From Chamaecyparis obtusa (taxonomy: Eukaryota; Streptophyta; Pinopsida; Cupressales; Cupressaceae), in assembly GCA_027943335.1 (NCBI GenBank), contig BSBK01002060.1:744001-808000 (forward strand): a stretch of DNA of 64,000 nt. Reading direction: 5' to 3'. This document shows, in pieces, positions 10,860 through 21,600 of this stretch; within the stretch, counting starts at the first letter, position 1; each line of letters opens with the position of its first letter. The notes under the pieces were generated by a model that had not been told where the DNA came from, searched no databases, and saw only the letters and a program-made list of their open reading frames with translations. The translations under genes were made by a program, and so were the position numbers.

Positions 10860-11900
10860 AAAAGGGTCTTTTTTAGCAAAAACGCCCAAAAACGTGCCCT
10901 AAATAAGCTGTTTTGAGAGTAAAACAGCTTCTAAAATGCAAATTTGATGATCCAAGAATGATCCTTGGCAAATTTAGTGGAAAATTGACCCAAAAAAGAG
11001 CAAAAACGGTTCAGTTTTAACCATTTTCCAAGTAATTTCTTGCTTCAAAATCCCGTTTTTTCCAAAAACACCTCAAAAAAGTGGGTTTTTTGAAGTAAAA
11101 AACACATGTTTTCTTCTCCAAAATCACCACCAAAGGAGTTTTGATCAAAATACATGTAAAAAAGAGTAATGATGGGCTTTTACAAGTCCAAAACACATGC
11201 TCCAATGGTTAAAAACGTTTTTTTATATATATGCATTTGCATATAAAAATAACATTTTATAACTTAAGTGGTGAAATACGCACTTTTCATATGCCTTTGC
11301 ATGAGTTTAAAACATATGCAATCTTCTACAAAAACAACACCCAAAAAGAAGGATTAAATACGCTGTTTTTAATAAGTCTTTGCACATGAAAGAACATATG
11401 CAATCTCTTCCAAAATCGACGCCCTAGGCTGGAAACGCACTTTTGGAAGATGTTTTTACAAGTTTAAAACATATGCAGTGCCTCCAAAATTCGACGTCCT
11501 AGGAGGAATATTAAATACGCTATTTGGAGAAGAGTTTGCACATGTAAAAATACATAAAAAGATATGTATTTGGATTTAAAAACAACACCCTTAGTGATTC
11601 TCCATTAAATACGCACTTTTCAAGTGCATTTACATATTGATTAAAACATGTCTTTCATGAAGAAAAAGCCACTTTGAGAGTTTTTAAATACGCTGTTTTT
11701 AATATGCAATCGCATATAAAAACAACACTCATAAAGGATTAAATACGTTCTTTTTGAGTTCAACTACACATTCTCATAAAACATGCTTTTGGCTTAGAAA
11801 AAGCCACTTTTACATGTTTTATATATGCAGTTGCATATAAAAATAAGGTATTTAATGGATAAAAGACTTAATTTCAAGAGGTGGGCTTTAAAAAGTGTTT
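10860..11900 (-). repeat. Degenerate tandem motif field in LTR E
   Basis: Many diverged units of about 70-110 bp combine three words: AAATACGCACTTTT, ACATGTTTTAAAACATATGC and a short ...ACACC/AAATCGACGCC block. Equivalent fields occur in A (about 24000-24720) and B (about 29880-30700). No coding signal is seen. Confidence 0.6.
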
Positions 11901-12515
11901 TGCATGTTGATGATACGCAATGAAGAATAAAAACCACACCTTTTTGAACTTAAGTGTTTTAATTTGAATTAATTTAATATATAACTATAGTGTTTAATAA
12001 AGTAACATAAAAATAAACTAGAAAAAACCAATTTTCATGAAATCATTAAAAACTATGGTCAAATCAACTCGAAATGAGTTGAAATTTGAAAATGGACATC
12101 AAAATCCATTTTATATATTAAATATAATTCAAGCTCGTGTAATTGACTTTGAAAAACCCACCTTTTAAGGATTTTTAAAGAATATGCAGTCAGCCTGAAA
12201 AGCCCCACCTTTTGCATCATAACTTAGTTATACAACTTTGTTTGATGCCTAAGTTAGCTCGAAACGAGCGTATTTCAAAGGGCTATTGGCTCAAGGGAAA
12301 ATCAAGATTAAAAATTGCTGACAAGGAAGAGAAAAACAAAGAAAAGCACTTAAAGAATGCATGAAATGTGTATTACAAAGAGTTTTTTAGGGATAACAAA
12401 TTGTCTTTATAACGCTTTATCCAAAGCATTCAAATCATAGAGGATACTCCTATGAATTGACAAGAAAATTGCGTAGGGTTGCCACAATTTTGTGATCGCA
12501 AAATTGAGGACAACA

Positions 12516-12520
12516 AGCAC
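12516..12520 (+). repeat. Target-site duplication AGCAC, right copy
   Basis: AGCAC follows the CA end of solo LTR E and precedes the resumed integrase reading PSFIDLVLGD. Confidence 0.9.
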
Positions 12521-13101
12521 CTAGCTTCATTGATCTGGTTTTGGGGGACAACAGAGTGCCCAAAGCCAAAGACTTCTTGCAGGATAGTTAGGATATCTTG
12601 AGGGTGCTCAGGGAGAATATACAGCAAGCCCAAAATCAACAGAAATTGTATGCTAATCAGCGTCGGATAGAGCGCAACTTTGAGGTTGGGGATATGGTTT
12701 ACTTGAGCCTACAACCATACAGACAATCATCGCTCAAGAAGAGTGGAGCAGAGAAGTTGAAGCCTAGATTTTATGGTCCCTACAGAGTGATTCGCAGGGT
12801 GGGCGAGGTTGCCTACGAGATTGAGCTTCCAGAGGGCAGTCGGGTGCATTATGTGTTTCATGTGTCGAGGCTTAAGAAAGCCATTGGTCAGAGAGTTGTG
12901 CCTTCTGTAGATTTGCCACCATTGGATGAGGAGGGGAAGCTCGTATTGGTTCTTGAGGCTATTCTGGACACCAGGGAGAGGACTCTGCGGAACAGGCTGG
13001 TTAAAGAATATTTAGTCAGATGGAGAGACAGGAGGATGCTACTTGGGAGAGCGAGCAGGTGTTATAGCAGACGGGACTGAAATTTCTTGAGGACAAGCAA
13101 T
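12521..13101 (+). pseudogene. Ty3/gypsy pol, part 2: integrase C-terminus and chromodomain
   Basis: This continues the integrase interrupted at 8331. It reads PSFIDLVLGDNRVPKAKDFL, then TAG 12589-12591 (a Gln codon in relatives), then the conserved GDMVYLSLQPY / KLKPRFYGPYRVI / VHYVFHVSRLK segment. A chromodomain-like end follows, ILDTRERTLRNR...EYLVRWRD. A frameshift near 13035 moves the reading DATWESEQVL to another frame with TAG at 13065. The last residues KFLEDKQFQWG lead straight into the PPT. The domain order places element 2 among chromoviruses (Tekay/Del-like), which in known cases use the chromodomain to target chromatin. The copy is inactive. Confidence 0.88.
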
Positions 13102-13117
13102 TTCAATGGGGGCGGAC
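13102..13117 (+). other. Polypurine tract of gypsy element 2
   Basis: TCAATGGGGGCGGAC lies directly before LTR start TGTAATGTCCCC. Confidence 0.75.
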
Positions 13118-14302
13118 TGTAATGTCCCCACTTTAGCAGTTGTCCAGTTATGTGATCGTTAGCCTATTTATGCATGGTCCCGGAGGCTAACAAAGGGGTC
13201 AGTGGGATCTTGAGATGTTTTGGCCTAGTCATTTCCAGTTTGGGCCAGAACGGAGTTGATTTACATGGTTTCGGGCAAACTTACTATTTTTAGTAAGTCA
13301 ACAGGGCATGGGCGATGTCAGAGTTAGTGATTGGATGTGATGCTCCTCGATGAGAGCTTTCCGACGAGCTATCACTCATATTATTCCGAGCCCAATTACT
13401 ATTTTATTTTAATGGCTGAAGTTTATTAAAGTAACATTTAAATTAAATGTTAAAATAATAAAGTGTTACTTTAATATTATTCATGTTGGGTTGTGTGTTT
13501 GAGTAGGGAAGCCCAAGGGAGACATAAGGTCTTATTTTATATTATTTTAATCTAAAACACTTTATCCCACATTGCTTGTGAAAAGTGGGTCGACCCTATG
13601 AAGTGGAAATAAAAGGAGATCTTGTTGCCCTTGTTCAGCATGTTGAATATGAGAAGAAATTGGTGTGTGAGTTGCAGATCTGTTCTTGGCATTAGAGGAT
13701 GTCTATCTTCTCTTGTGACATTCTAGACGTCATTCCCTTGGGGTTTGGCCTTTGGAATCCATTGCTATCAACTTCATTATCAGGCAGTTTGGGTGCATTT
13801 CCAGCTATAGGCAAGGTTGATGTTTTGCTCATATCTTCTTCACTACTTGTCCGATGCTTATGCCACTTTGAGGGGATGATTTTATGAGGATATTAAACCA
13901 GCTAAAGACAATATTACTACTGTAGCAGCACTATTCACATGGTACTATTCATGTCACTGTAGCAGTAGGTTTGAAGCATGTGCTGGAGCATTATGCCAAT
14001 AATATTGGAGCAATTAGTGAGTTGATAATCTACCATGTATTTGTTTTTATTAAATTTTGAAAATAACATCTTATCAACAGCAGTTCAATGCCCAATTGCA
14101 TATTATTGTAGTTTCTTTCTTGTTTATGTTGTATGATTGCAATTCCATGCAAAAGACTCAAACAAACAAACAAACGTTTCATTTCTGAAGTCATAAGGAG
14201 TAAACTAGTAAACGGAGGAATAAGTAGTTGGATGCAAATTGTTTGACAAAATTCCTATCAGCAGTTGGTTTAGTTTTTGGGCATTCAAGGGTGCCCATTA
14301 CA
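13118..14302 (+). repeat. 3' LTR of gypsy element 2
   Basis: It starts TGTAATGTCCCC after the PPT and ends GGGTGCCCATTACA, so the tips form an inverted repeat (TGTAATG/CATTACA). Length is 1,185 bp. A TATA-like GAAATAAAAGG lies near 13606, after an AT-rich stretch resembling the one in LTR 1. The LTR ends exactly where the internal 3' end of another gypsy element begins, so element 2 sits inside element 3. The small ORF at 13699-13887 has no recognisable domain. Confidence 0.75.
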
Positions 14303-14352
14303 ACCCCAGCTTGAAATGGCTTGAAGACAAGCAATTTTTGGGATGGGAGGAC
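14303..14352 (+). other. Internal 3' end and PPT of gypsy element 3
   Basis: CTTGAAGACAAGCAATTTTT and GGGATGGGAGGAC match the end of pol and the PPT seen at 13085-13117, followed by a new LTR start. The rest of element 3 is not recognisable in the window. Confidence 0.65.
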
Positions 14353-15268
14353 TGTAATGTCCCCGTCATTAAATGACTAATAAAACTATTGTATTTGGGT
14401 CCCGATCGATTTAGTTTATCTTGGGCCCATTCTTTTTGTTGCCTTAGTGTAGTGGTTGCCGTCGGCTCTTTTGTGCACTTTCAGGAAGTTCTTCCCGACG
14501 GGTATTTATGCTCGGTGTGTAGGTTAGTTTTGTTATCTTGAGATTTATATTTGATTTGTATTTGCAAATTCCTGTTGGGATTCTCTTGTTCGCCATTTCG
14601 GAGGTGAAAGACCCTCCCTATTTGGTTTGTTGCAGTTTCTGTGGGATTCAACCCTCACCCTACTCTGCTTTGTTCTGCTTGTATCGGATTTGGCAAATCC
14701 GAAGTTCCGTCAATCAATTCAATAAGATTTCTTGGCAAATACATCTATCTTGCGGGATGTTCTGTGTCTGCAAAAGTTGTATTTAATCATTGGCAAAGAA
14801 GCAAGGACATCATACAAACATTTGAGAGACTTCAGGAAACTCATCCATTCCGTATTCCATCTTCCTTCGTTACCGTATGGCCAGATCAGCCTCTGTACGA
14901 CCCTTCCCAGCCACCGTACGGCCAAAACATTCATTGTGCGGGCCCTTTCCAAACATCGTATGACCTGCAAATTACCACCATACGGCCTGCGTTCGACTAC
15001 ACTGGCCTCTGTATGGCCCAGAGCTCTATACTGTACGGTATCCCACTTCCTCCATACCTGTCTGGACTTCTATACGGCCTTGCTTTACCATACGGCCTTC
15101 ACACTCAGAATCCCGTTCAGCTTCCACATGCTCGTACGGCCTTCTTGACGACTTCATGCGACACCTTGCACATCCGTACGGTCTTCTCCAGCCTCTCTCG
15201 GTACAGTCTGGTCAAATTGCAGCTGGCTTGCGTGTTGTTTTCCTGTGGACGTGGTCAGGAACATTACA
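14353..15268 (+). repeat. 3' LTR of gypsy element 3
   Basis: It starts TGTAATGTCCCC and ends GGAACATTACA, giving 8-bp inverted tips TGTAATGT/ACATTACA over 916 bp. The second half carries a dense array of TACGG words. ORFs at 14538-15279 translate this LTR in several frames and show no domain, so they are not called as genes. Confidence 0.75.
14870..15200 (+). repeat. Array of palindromic CCGTACGG-type words
   Basis: About ten copies of C[CA][GA]TACGG[CT]C or close variants (CGTATGGCC, CCGTACGGCC, CCATACGGCC, TGTACGGTA, CTCGTACGGCC, CCGTACGGTC) occur in roughly 330 bp, 20-45 bp apart. They lie in the 3' half of LTR 3. Confidence 0.75.
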
Positions 15269-15907
15269 ATAATAGATGACATCTTCTATTTTGATAGACA
15301 TCTTGTGATGGTTGAAATAGATCATAATAGATGATGTGAATGTTCTTATGGTAAGTGCACATTACCTATGAACATTTGTTGAGTACTTGGTGGATATCGT
15401 GAGACTTGATATTTTGCAGGCCATTACTCTGAGCACTTGGTGAATATCATGAGACTTGATATTCTGTAGGCCAATGCTCTCGATATCATGAGATGATATC
15501 TTTATGAACTCTTGAGTACTTGGTGTACATCATGAGAATTGATGTTGGCAGGCCATTACTCTAAGCACTTGGTGAATATCTTTAGAGTTGATATTCTGCA
15601 GGCCAATGCTCTCGATATCATGAGATGATATCTTTATGAACTCTTGAGTACTTAGGTGAATGTCATGTGTTGACATTATGATAGGCCAATACTCAAGATA
15701 TCAAATGGATAGAATAGCCGATGGAGGCAATCCACCTGAGGACTTGTGGATAGAATCGCCGATGGAGGCAATCCACACATTGAGACTATGTTTCTTTTGA
15801 TTACATCATGAGGATGATGCCTTTATTGCTTACATCATATAATTGATGTTGTCAAGTGTCTTAAGTGTTGACATTGGATTGATTTATCCTCCCTAGCTAA
15901 GAGGGAG
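15269..15907 (+). mobile_element. Internal 3' end of copia element F
   Basis: No coding domain remains. The stretch holds a tandem array (15419-15682), two copies of GATAGAATCGCCGATGGAGG-type text (15708-15770), and the PPT AAGAGGGAG directly before the LTR. It joins gypsy LTR 3 at 15268. Similar GTGGATAGAATC text recurs near 50970, inside the other copia element. Confidence 0.6.
15419..15682 (+). repeat. 132-bp tandem duplication in copia F tail
   Basis: Two units start GGCCATTACTCT (15419 and 15551) and share the words ACTTGGTGAATATC, GATATTCTG and GATATCATGAGATGATATC. Shorter half-units precede and follow. The repeats lie between the lost coding region and the PPT. Confidence 0.75.
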
Positions 15908-16094
15908 TGTTGATGTTTGTAGCATCGGTCAGACAAATAATACTAACTATATGATTATTATGAGAAGTGATTTATTATATATACATATATATCAATATAT
16001 ATAATAATTGATATTACTATATACATTGATATATATAAATTTAGATTATAATTATTCTCATAATAACTAAATAGTTAAATTGATAAAATAAATT

Positions 16095-16286
16095 AATGAA
16101 TAGACATGTCCCATGAAGGGACATGTCTCTTCTTGTCCTTGTCATGTATAAATACAAAGAGATCGATGCATTTGGAAAACACATACAATTAATGAATAGA
16201 CATGTCCCATGAAGGGACATGTCTCTTCTTGTCCTTGTCATGTATAAATACAAAGAGATCGTTGCATTTGGAAAACACATACAATC
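16095..16286 (+). repeat. 96-bp tandem duplication containing the LTR promoter
   Basis: Two nearly identical 96-bp units each contain AATGAATAGACATGTCCC, a TATAAATAC box (16147 and 16243) and GCATTTGGAAAACACA. Only one or two bases differ (for example ATCGATGC and ATCGTTGC), so the duplication is recent relative to the element. Confidence 0.88.
16103..16127 (+). promoter_or_regulatory. Inverted repeat upstream of the copia F TATA box
   Basis: GACATGTCCC-ATGAA-GGGACATGTC is a perfect 10-bp inverted repeat with a 5-base loop, repeated at 16199-16223. TATAAATAC follows 20 bp later in both units. It could be a dimeric regulator site or a hairpin. Confidence 0.6.
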
Positions 16287-16330
16287 ATAACAGTGTGATT
16301 ACATTTTCAATTGATCTTTGGAATTCAACA

Positions 16331-16739
16331 ATAGCAATGCCAAGGATAGCTTATAGTTTGCGATTAATAAAAATAGCCATATGCCTTGATCTTTGAGGTA
16401 TTCAATATGTTCAATTCATTGATCTCTATGGAAGAATTAGGGAGGAATTCTTATTTAAATCCAAGAGTATCACTGAATGACCAAATCAGATTGGATGTAT
16501 AGTAATTGCCAGCTGAAGCAATTGTTAACGAAAAACAAAGGAACAATTCAAATTAACGCGGCCCGTTAATAAGACATTATCAATATATAAGGAATAGCGA
16601 TTAGTCAGGAACAATTAAAGATAACAAATAATCTTTACACATGAAGGTGCAGTAAATATAATTGACCAATCTTCTATGAAGAGCTGCATATAGATAAAGA
16701 TGTCTCTTAAATGACCAAAGGATGCAACTATTCAAACAT
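16331..16739. other. Unassigned AT-rich stretch
   Basis: No gene or repeat is recognised. It includes AACGCGGCCCGTTAATAAG and mixed low-complexity text. It is probably the rest of the sequence into which copia F or element D inserted. Confidence 0.35.
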
Positions 16740-17092
16740 TGAGAGGTATATCATCTGTCTAGAGCTTGTTGTAGGGTTTCAACAATTTGAGCTTCTATTG
16801 ATTTAATGACCTCCATATCCACCATTGCCTCTATTATTATCATTATGGTTATTATGATTGTTAGTGGTATTGATTACAGTTTGAGTCAACATTTCTAGCA
16901 ATTGTCTCATTCGTTGTTGTGTGCCCTACTGCTCTGCCATGAATTGATCAATCCGATTGTTGAATTCTCCTTTTCCCCCTTGCTTGTCTCTCCTTGTTTC
17001 TTGTTATTTGATGAGGACTTGAATGTTATCTTATCCTTTGGATTTTGGGTAGGTTTCTTTGTATAGTAGTACGTTATTTCTTTCTCACTCAT
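16740..17092 (-). pseudogene. gag N-terminus of minus-strand gypsy element D
   Basis: Read on the minus strand, one frame contains FNNRIDQFMAEQ, a stop, GTQQRMRQLLEMLTQT, then an Asn/His-rich tail. This is the usual start of plant gypsy Gag: a Gln-rich amphipathic helix followed by a low-complexity linker. An upstream 61-codon frame beginning MSEKEITYYY abuts it. It lies just inside a PBS and LTR end. The remainder of Gag and all of pol are missing. Confidence 0.55.
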
Positions 17093-17111
17093 AAACCTTC
17101 ATAGGCTAGTA

Positions 17112-17132
17112 GGATAACTAGCTCTAATACCA
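17112..17132 (-). other. Primer-binding site of element D
   Basis: The minus strand reads TGGTATTAGAGCTAGTTATC, two bases after the LTR end GGGACATCACA. This is the initiator-Met type PBS (TGGTATCAGAGC) common in plant LTR elements. Confidence 0.75.
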
Positions 17133-17134
17133 CT

Positions 17135-18092
17135 TGTGATGTCCCTATATCTGAATTCTTATGGTTTTGTCTAATTTTCTTATGATTCAAACTACAGTAG
17201 ACTTCTTTATGTAAATCGCTCGCACACAATTCTTTTATTTGATATTTATGTAGGTATTGAATATGCATTGCAAATGAATATTTAAGTTCTAAATATAATA
17301 TCATTGTTCTTACCTTTATGAATTAGACAATGGAGAAATTAAGACCTTCAGAACCACACAGAGAGTAATGTTTAAGAAGCCATAAAATAGAAATATCATG
17401 TCAAAATTATGATGTAGAAGTTGTGGAAGCCATACAAGAATGATCTTATGATCGTAACTGCTATACCCAATGGTCTGACCACACTACAGTCTTGTCATGG
17501 TGTCATTGTGCCACTGCCAAGTAACTCACACAATGTACAAGACCCCTTACCCATATGGATAGCTTGATGCAAAGCTACCAAGCAGTGTACAGGAAAACCA
17601 AAAAGTGTCTTTTCAAGAAAAAAAGAACCATTCATACATCATACAACAAGATTGTTGAGTGTTGCATTGCGGATGTTGTCCGTATGTCGTACAACAAAAT
17701 TGTTGAATGTTGCGGGGCTAGTCTAGGTCGTATGCCATACAACAAATTGAATAAATAATTTGTTCAATGTTGATATTGTACATCATATGGTAGTGTTGAC
17801 AATGATGTCCATATGACAATTTGGAGAGGTTGTACGTCAATGATGATGTCAATGTTCCTGTAGTAGTTTGGAGAGCCCATATACCTTATGTCAAAATTTT
17901 TGTAGAAGATATTGTGTTAAGCTCGTACGCTATATGGTAGATATGCGTGCCATGAAGGAATCTGTCGTATAGGAGAGAAAAGATAGCCTCACATGAAAGA
18001 GAGAGGGCTAAGTCATATGTCAAGTAAAATTGCTAACCCGTACACTGTATAGGATGTTTAGAGGTCGTACAAGGTATGCAGGGGTTGTACAT
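17135..18092 (-). repeat. 5' LTR of element D (outer end uncertain)
   Basis: The LTR end next to the PBS reads GGGACATCACA on the minus strand. Outwards it carries several TCGTACAACAA and GTATGCCATACAACAA words (17640-17750) and scattered CGTAC words up to about 18080. The outer end lies near 18092, where gag sequence of element A resumes; the exact terminus could not be fixed. Confidence 0.5.
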
Positions 18093-18564
18093 TGGGAAAG
18101 ACCACCAATCTGCAGCAATGCCTTGCAAGGTTTCAATGAAAAGCCTCACAGACATCTTGATATTCCATACCAAGCATGCCACATGCAATGTAAAATACTT
18201 TGATATGCTCATCAGGATGTTGTTTTCCATCTCAGTAGAATTTGGGAAAATTCTTTCATGAACCTTGTGGTAATGGGTGTAACAGTGGAGTAAGATCCAA
18301 AGGACCAAAAGTCGTTCCCCATGGACCCATAGCAACCATTTTAGGAAAAATAAATGAAGCTAGCAGTTTTTGGAAGAAGAGTGAAGTTTCACCTGGAATA
18401 GGGCTCTTCTTTCTGGATGGTGGGTAACTGGTAGTTCGTTCAAGAGGAGTTTTATTGGTAAGCAAATCAAGCTTGGCTTTTTGAGACCAACTTAGAGAAG
18501 CGCCTTGTGAACCTTCTCCTTTAGAACGATGTTCATATACGCGAAAACCCTCCAGTGTGAACAA
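18093..18564 (-). pseudogene. gag start of long-LTR element A
   Basis: On the minus strand the reading begins MFTLEGFRVYEHRSKGEG and runs into GPWGTTFGPLDLTPLLHPLP. After frame breaks it has a typical gypsy Gag onset: PKFY-DGKQHPDEHIK, then RLFIETLQGIAADWW (near 18100-18160). Known role: Gag builds the particle that packages element RNA. The first ORF closes at 18256 by frameshift, and the protein is cut at about 18092 by element D. Its position just beyond the PBS shows that the long LTR belongs to a gypsy element. Confidence 0.7.
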
Positions 18565-18633
18565 CTAAATCTAGAACAATGGGTAAAATAGTAACTTCAA
18601 ACGAAAGCGTGAGGCTCCAGATTGTGTTCAATA

Positions 18634-18651
18634 TCCCCAGCAGAGTCGCCA
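18634..18651 (-). other. PBS of long-LTR element A (Ogre/Tat-like)
   Basis: The minus strand reads TGGCGACTCTGCTGGGGA, five bases after the LTR end CCAACA. From memory, this closely resembles the tRNA-Arg-type PBS used by Ogre/Tat elements, which also have unusually long LTRs. Confidence 0.75.
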
Positions 18652-18656
18652 AAAAC

Positions 18657-21600
18657 TGTTGGCTAAAAATTTTGTAAGCCGCTAAGACTACACCTTACAA
18701 AATTGTAACTTTAGGCAACGGTATAATGAGATAAATCTCTTCTCTCAGCAATAGGGGAGGCTCCCTTCTTACCATGGGTGGCTTCAATAGGGTTTTAACT
18801 GAAATTGAATAAAGGGTGATTCTTCCAATCTTTTCCTCTTTTTTCAAGAAAAGATTCACAAGCAATAACAACTTAGTAATTCTACAAAGATCTCCTACTG
18901 CTACAATAATACTGGTGGCTCAGTAGTTGACGTAAGAACAACTCCTAAGGCAACAATTATAATTATATTTGGTAGATTAAGACAAGGGCCCAAAGTCTCT
19001 TGCGATTAATCCTATTTGAAGAATAATAGAAACTATTAGTGAAGCTCAAAGTCTCTCACTAACAATTCTGATATTAAAAGAAAACACTCAAAGTTGAAGC
19101 TCAAAGTCTTCAACTCCTAGTATTTGCAGTCACTATTAAACTATAGCAATCCTCCTGTAGCTCAAAGTCTCTCAAAAAGCGAACTGAAACTCAAATGATT
19201 TGCACAAGTTAAACTATAAAGTGAACTCAAGAACAATTAAATAATGCAACATATGAAAACATGAATCAATCACAAGACTTGCAACACAAAGTTTGGAAAA
19301 TCTTGTTTATTTCATTCACTTCTGAAAATTTGCACAATGAAACACAAAGTTTTTCACCACATGAGCTTCTCAAACATAGCTTTCTTGCCTAAAACGAAAG
19401 ATAAATATTTACAATGAGCTCTCTCCTTTATATAGGGAAAGAGGAGAGAGAAAAGTGGAGAGAAAAGGGGAAAATCCTCAACCACTTTGATTTATTCAAA
19501 AGCTAACTAACTAAACATCTTTGACTTATTCAAAATTGCATGCCTAATGCATGTGCAACTTGATTGTATGAAACGGTTATACAATTACATGTTTACCCTA
19601 TATTTACAAAAAGTTTTGCTTCTATATACAATCTGTCATATCTATTCTATTAAAGCATGAAGTATCTGAGACATTTTGAAAACATCTTCACAAAGTATCT
19701 ACAAAATTTCCAAACTTTTGCAAGGATTCATGGACAACCACTTCATTTGGTGCTCCTGTATGTTGTGCAATAACCGTCACCTTTTGGATTAAGTTACACT
19801 TTCAAAGATAACATTCCTATACTCAATCAGATGATTTTGTAGACTATCCAGTGAAGTTTTGTAGCTTGTTAGTGTATCAATCATATTGAAGGCAAAGTTA
19901 TCCGCCTCAAGCTGTATGTGAATAACTCTTGTGAATTTTTCCAAAGCATCTCTTTGTTTAGCAAGTTCACCACCTTCAGTGATTATTTGGCACGTTAGTT
20001 GTTGAAAGCAACCATGGATCACGTGCTCATAGTTAACAAGGCATTCCATTGCTGCATTACTTTTTGTCATCAGTCCTTGTGTAACCTTTTCTTTATTAAT
20101 CATTAGATGCAAATAATTACATTACATTTCTGCTGAAGAAATGATTCCACAGTCACATAGGACATCCAGATCAACTTTTGTCATGCTCCTCCAGACATTA
20201 AGATCCGCATCTAGGAATTGGAGTTGTTGATTAAAGGAAGTAATGAGCTCATTTAGCTTGGCCAAAACCTCTCTTCTCCATTTGCAAATCTTCAAAACAT
20301 CTTGAATTACTTGTACACCTTATGATTCCAAACGGCTGCCCCATTCATCTATGGCCTTTGCTTTCCTTTTTACTTGCCCTGTAAACTCATGATTAACTGA
20401 TAGAGAAGAAGACTTCATTTTCTCTATGATGTCTAGAAGTTGTGCATTCTCCTCCTTAAATCTATTCTTCTTTTCCCACAATTTATCATTCCTCAAAGTG
20501 AGTAGACCAACTGCATCTTGTTGTCGACCCAAACGTGTTTTCTTTCCAAGTTCAATTATGCTAAACTTGTAATTTGTGGCCTGCATCTCCTTTATAGGTT
20601 TATCAACAAGAGGTTCAACTACTTCTGTATACTTGACTTCATTATTGTCAACCATGACCCTCGAAACCATTTTCGCCTTTTTGTTCTTAAGGGCCTTGGT
20701 CTTAACAACTTTCTTGTAATCATGATCTTCAGGTGGGATTTCCTCCTTTCTTTTCTGAATGATTATGTTGAGCCATGGAGGAAGAGAAAAAGATGAAGAT
20801 TTTGATGTAGATGTAGTAACCAATGTGGTGATTGAGTTAACCTATGCAACCGTAGCCACAATGGGAGGAGTCTCTATCTGAATAGCTACTAGAGTGGGAC
20901 TATTGCGAGTTACCTCAGCCATGAACTGCTCAAATTGTGCTGAAGTGGGATCCATTATTGCCACAGATGAAATTTTCATAGAAGGGATAGTCATAGAATG
21001 TGTCAAACACATTCTCAAAACTCTGGTATTGATCTATTGACAAGATTGTTGGAGCAATTGATGAGATAGGAAGAGCTCGGGTTATCAACACTGAATCCTG
21101 AGGTGAAGGTGCCTTCTCTGTGGAGAAAGCATTCATGACTGTATCCAATGGTGAATCAGGTGACTCATCTGATACGGGAGCAGAATCAGGAAGTGTAGTA
21201 GCAACTGATATGTCCATAGGAGGAGGTATTATGGAAGTAACCTTCATTGACTGTGGTATATCATCCTCATTAGAATCAATCTGGATCTTTTGAGGTTGTA
21301 TGGCCTTAACCTCAATTATCCTTCCCGTAGCTTTACCTCCTTTGATGGAAAGCTTTGAATGGATACAACCGGAAGCTCCGAGATTGAGGTAGACACACCA
21401 TCTTTACCTTTACCTTTAATTTCAACCTTAAACCAATTGGACCAGAAGGATCAAAGTCTTTACCTTGCTTAATCTTGATACACTTCAAGCCTCTCCTTTT
21501 TAACTAAATATTGGTATTAGCAAGGACTAATTGCTCTCCTTTGATGACCATACTAGAGGAAGAATAGGCAAATCCTCCACATGATGTTTTGTGTAATTTG

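Larger units (their letters stand above)
8332..12515 (-). mobile_element. Solo LTR 'E' of a long-LTR family
   Basis: The 4,184-bp insertion starts TGTTGGCT and ends GGACAACA on the plus strand, giving TG...CA ends with 5-bp TGTTG/CAACA inverted tips, and is flanked by AGCAC on both sides. It is related throughout to 18657-25452: the low-coordinate end matches 18657-19560 and the high-coordinate end matches about 23100-25450. In that copy a PBS and gag lie beyond the low-coordinate end, so the LTR reads on the minus strand. With no PBS, gag or second LTR, this is best explained as a solo LTR left by LTR-LTR recombination. Compared with the copy at 18657 it lacks nearly all of the internal ORF. 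Confidence 0.82.
15908..16330 (+). repeat. 3' LTR of copia element F
   Basis: The LTR starts TGTTGATG after the PPT and ends AATTCAACA, so the tips are TGTTGA/TCAACA. Length is 423 bp. It contains an AT-rich U3 and a duplicated promoter block. Confidence 0.7.

Noticed and set aside
8332..12515. DNA transposon with TGTTG/CAACA inverted ends
   Set aside because: The inverted tips are only 5 bp, and the related copy A is followed by a PBS and gag, so these are LTR tips.
14538..15279. ORFs of 82, 212 and 138 aa
   Set aside because: They overlap in different frames inside gypsy LTR 3 and translate the TACGG array; no domain.
15419..15682. Possible CRISPR-like array
   Set aside because: Units are long, imperfect and lack unique spacers; the context is the tail of a copia element in plant DNA.
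18634..18651. Possible tRNA gene fragment
   Set aside because: It is only an 18-base match adjoining an LTR end, as expected for a primer-binding site; no cloverleaf.
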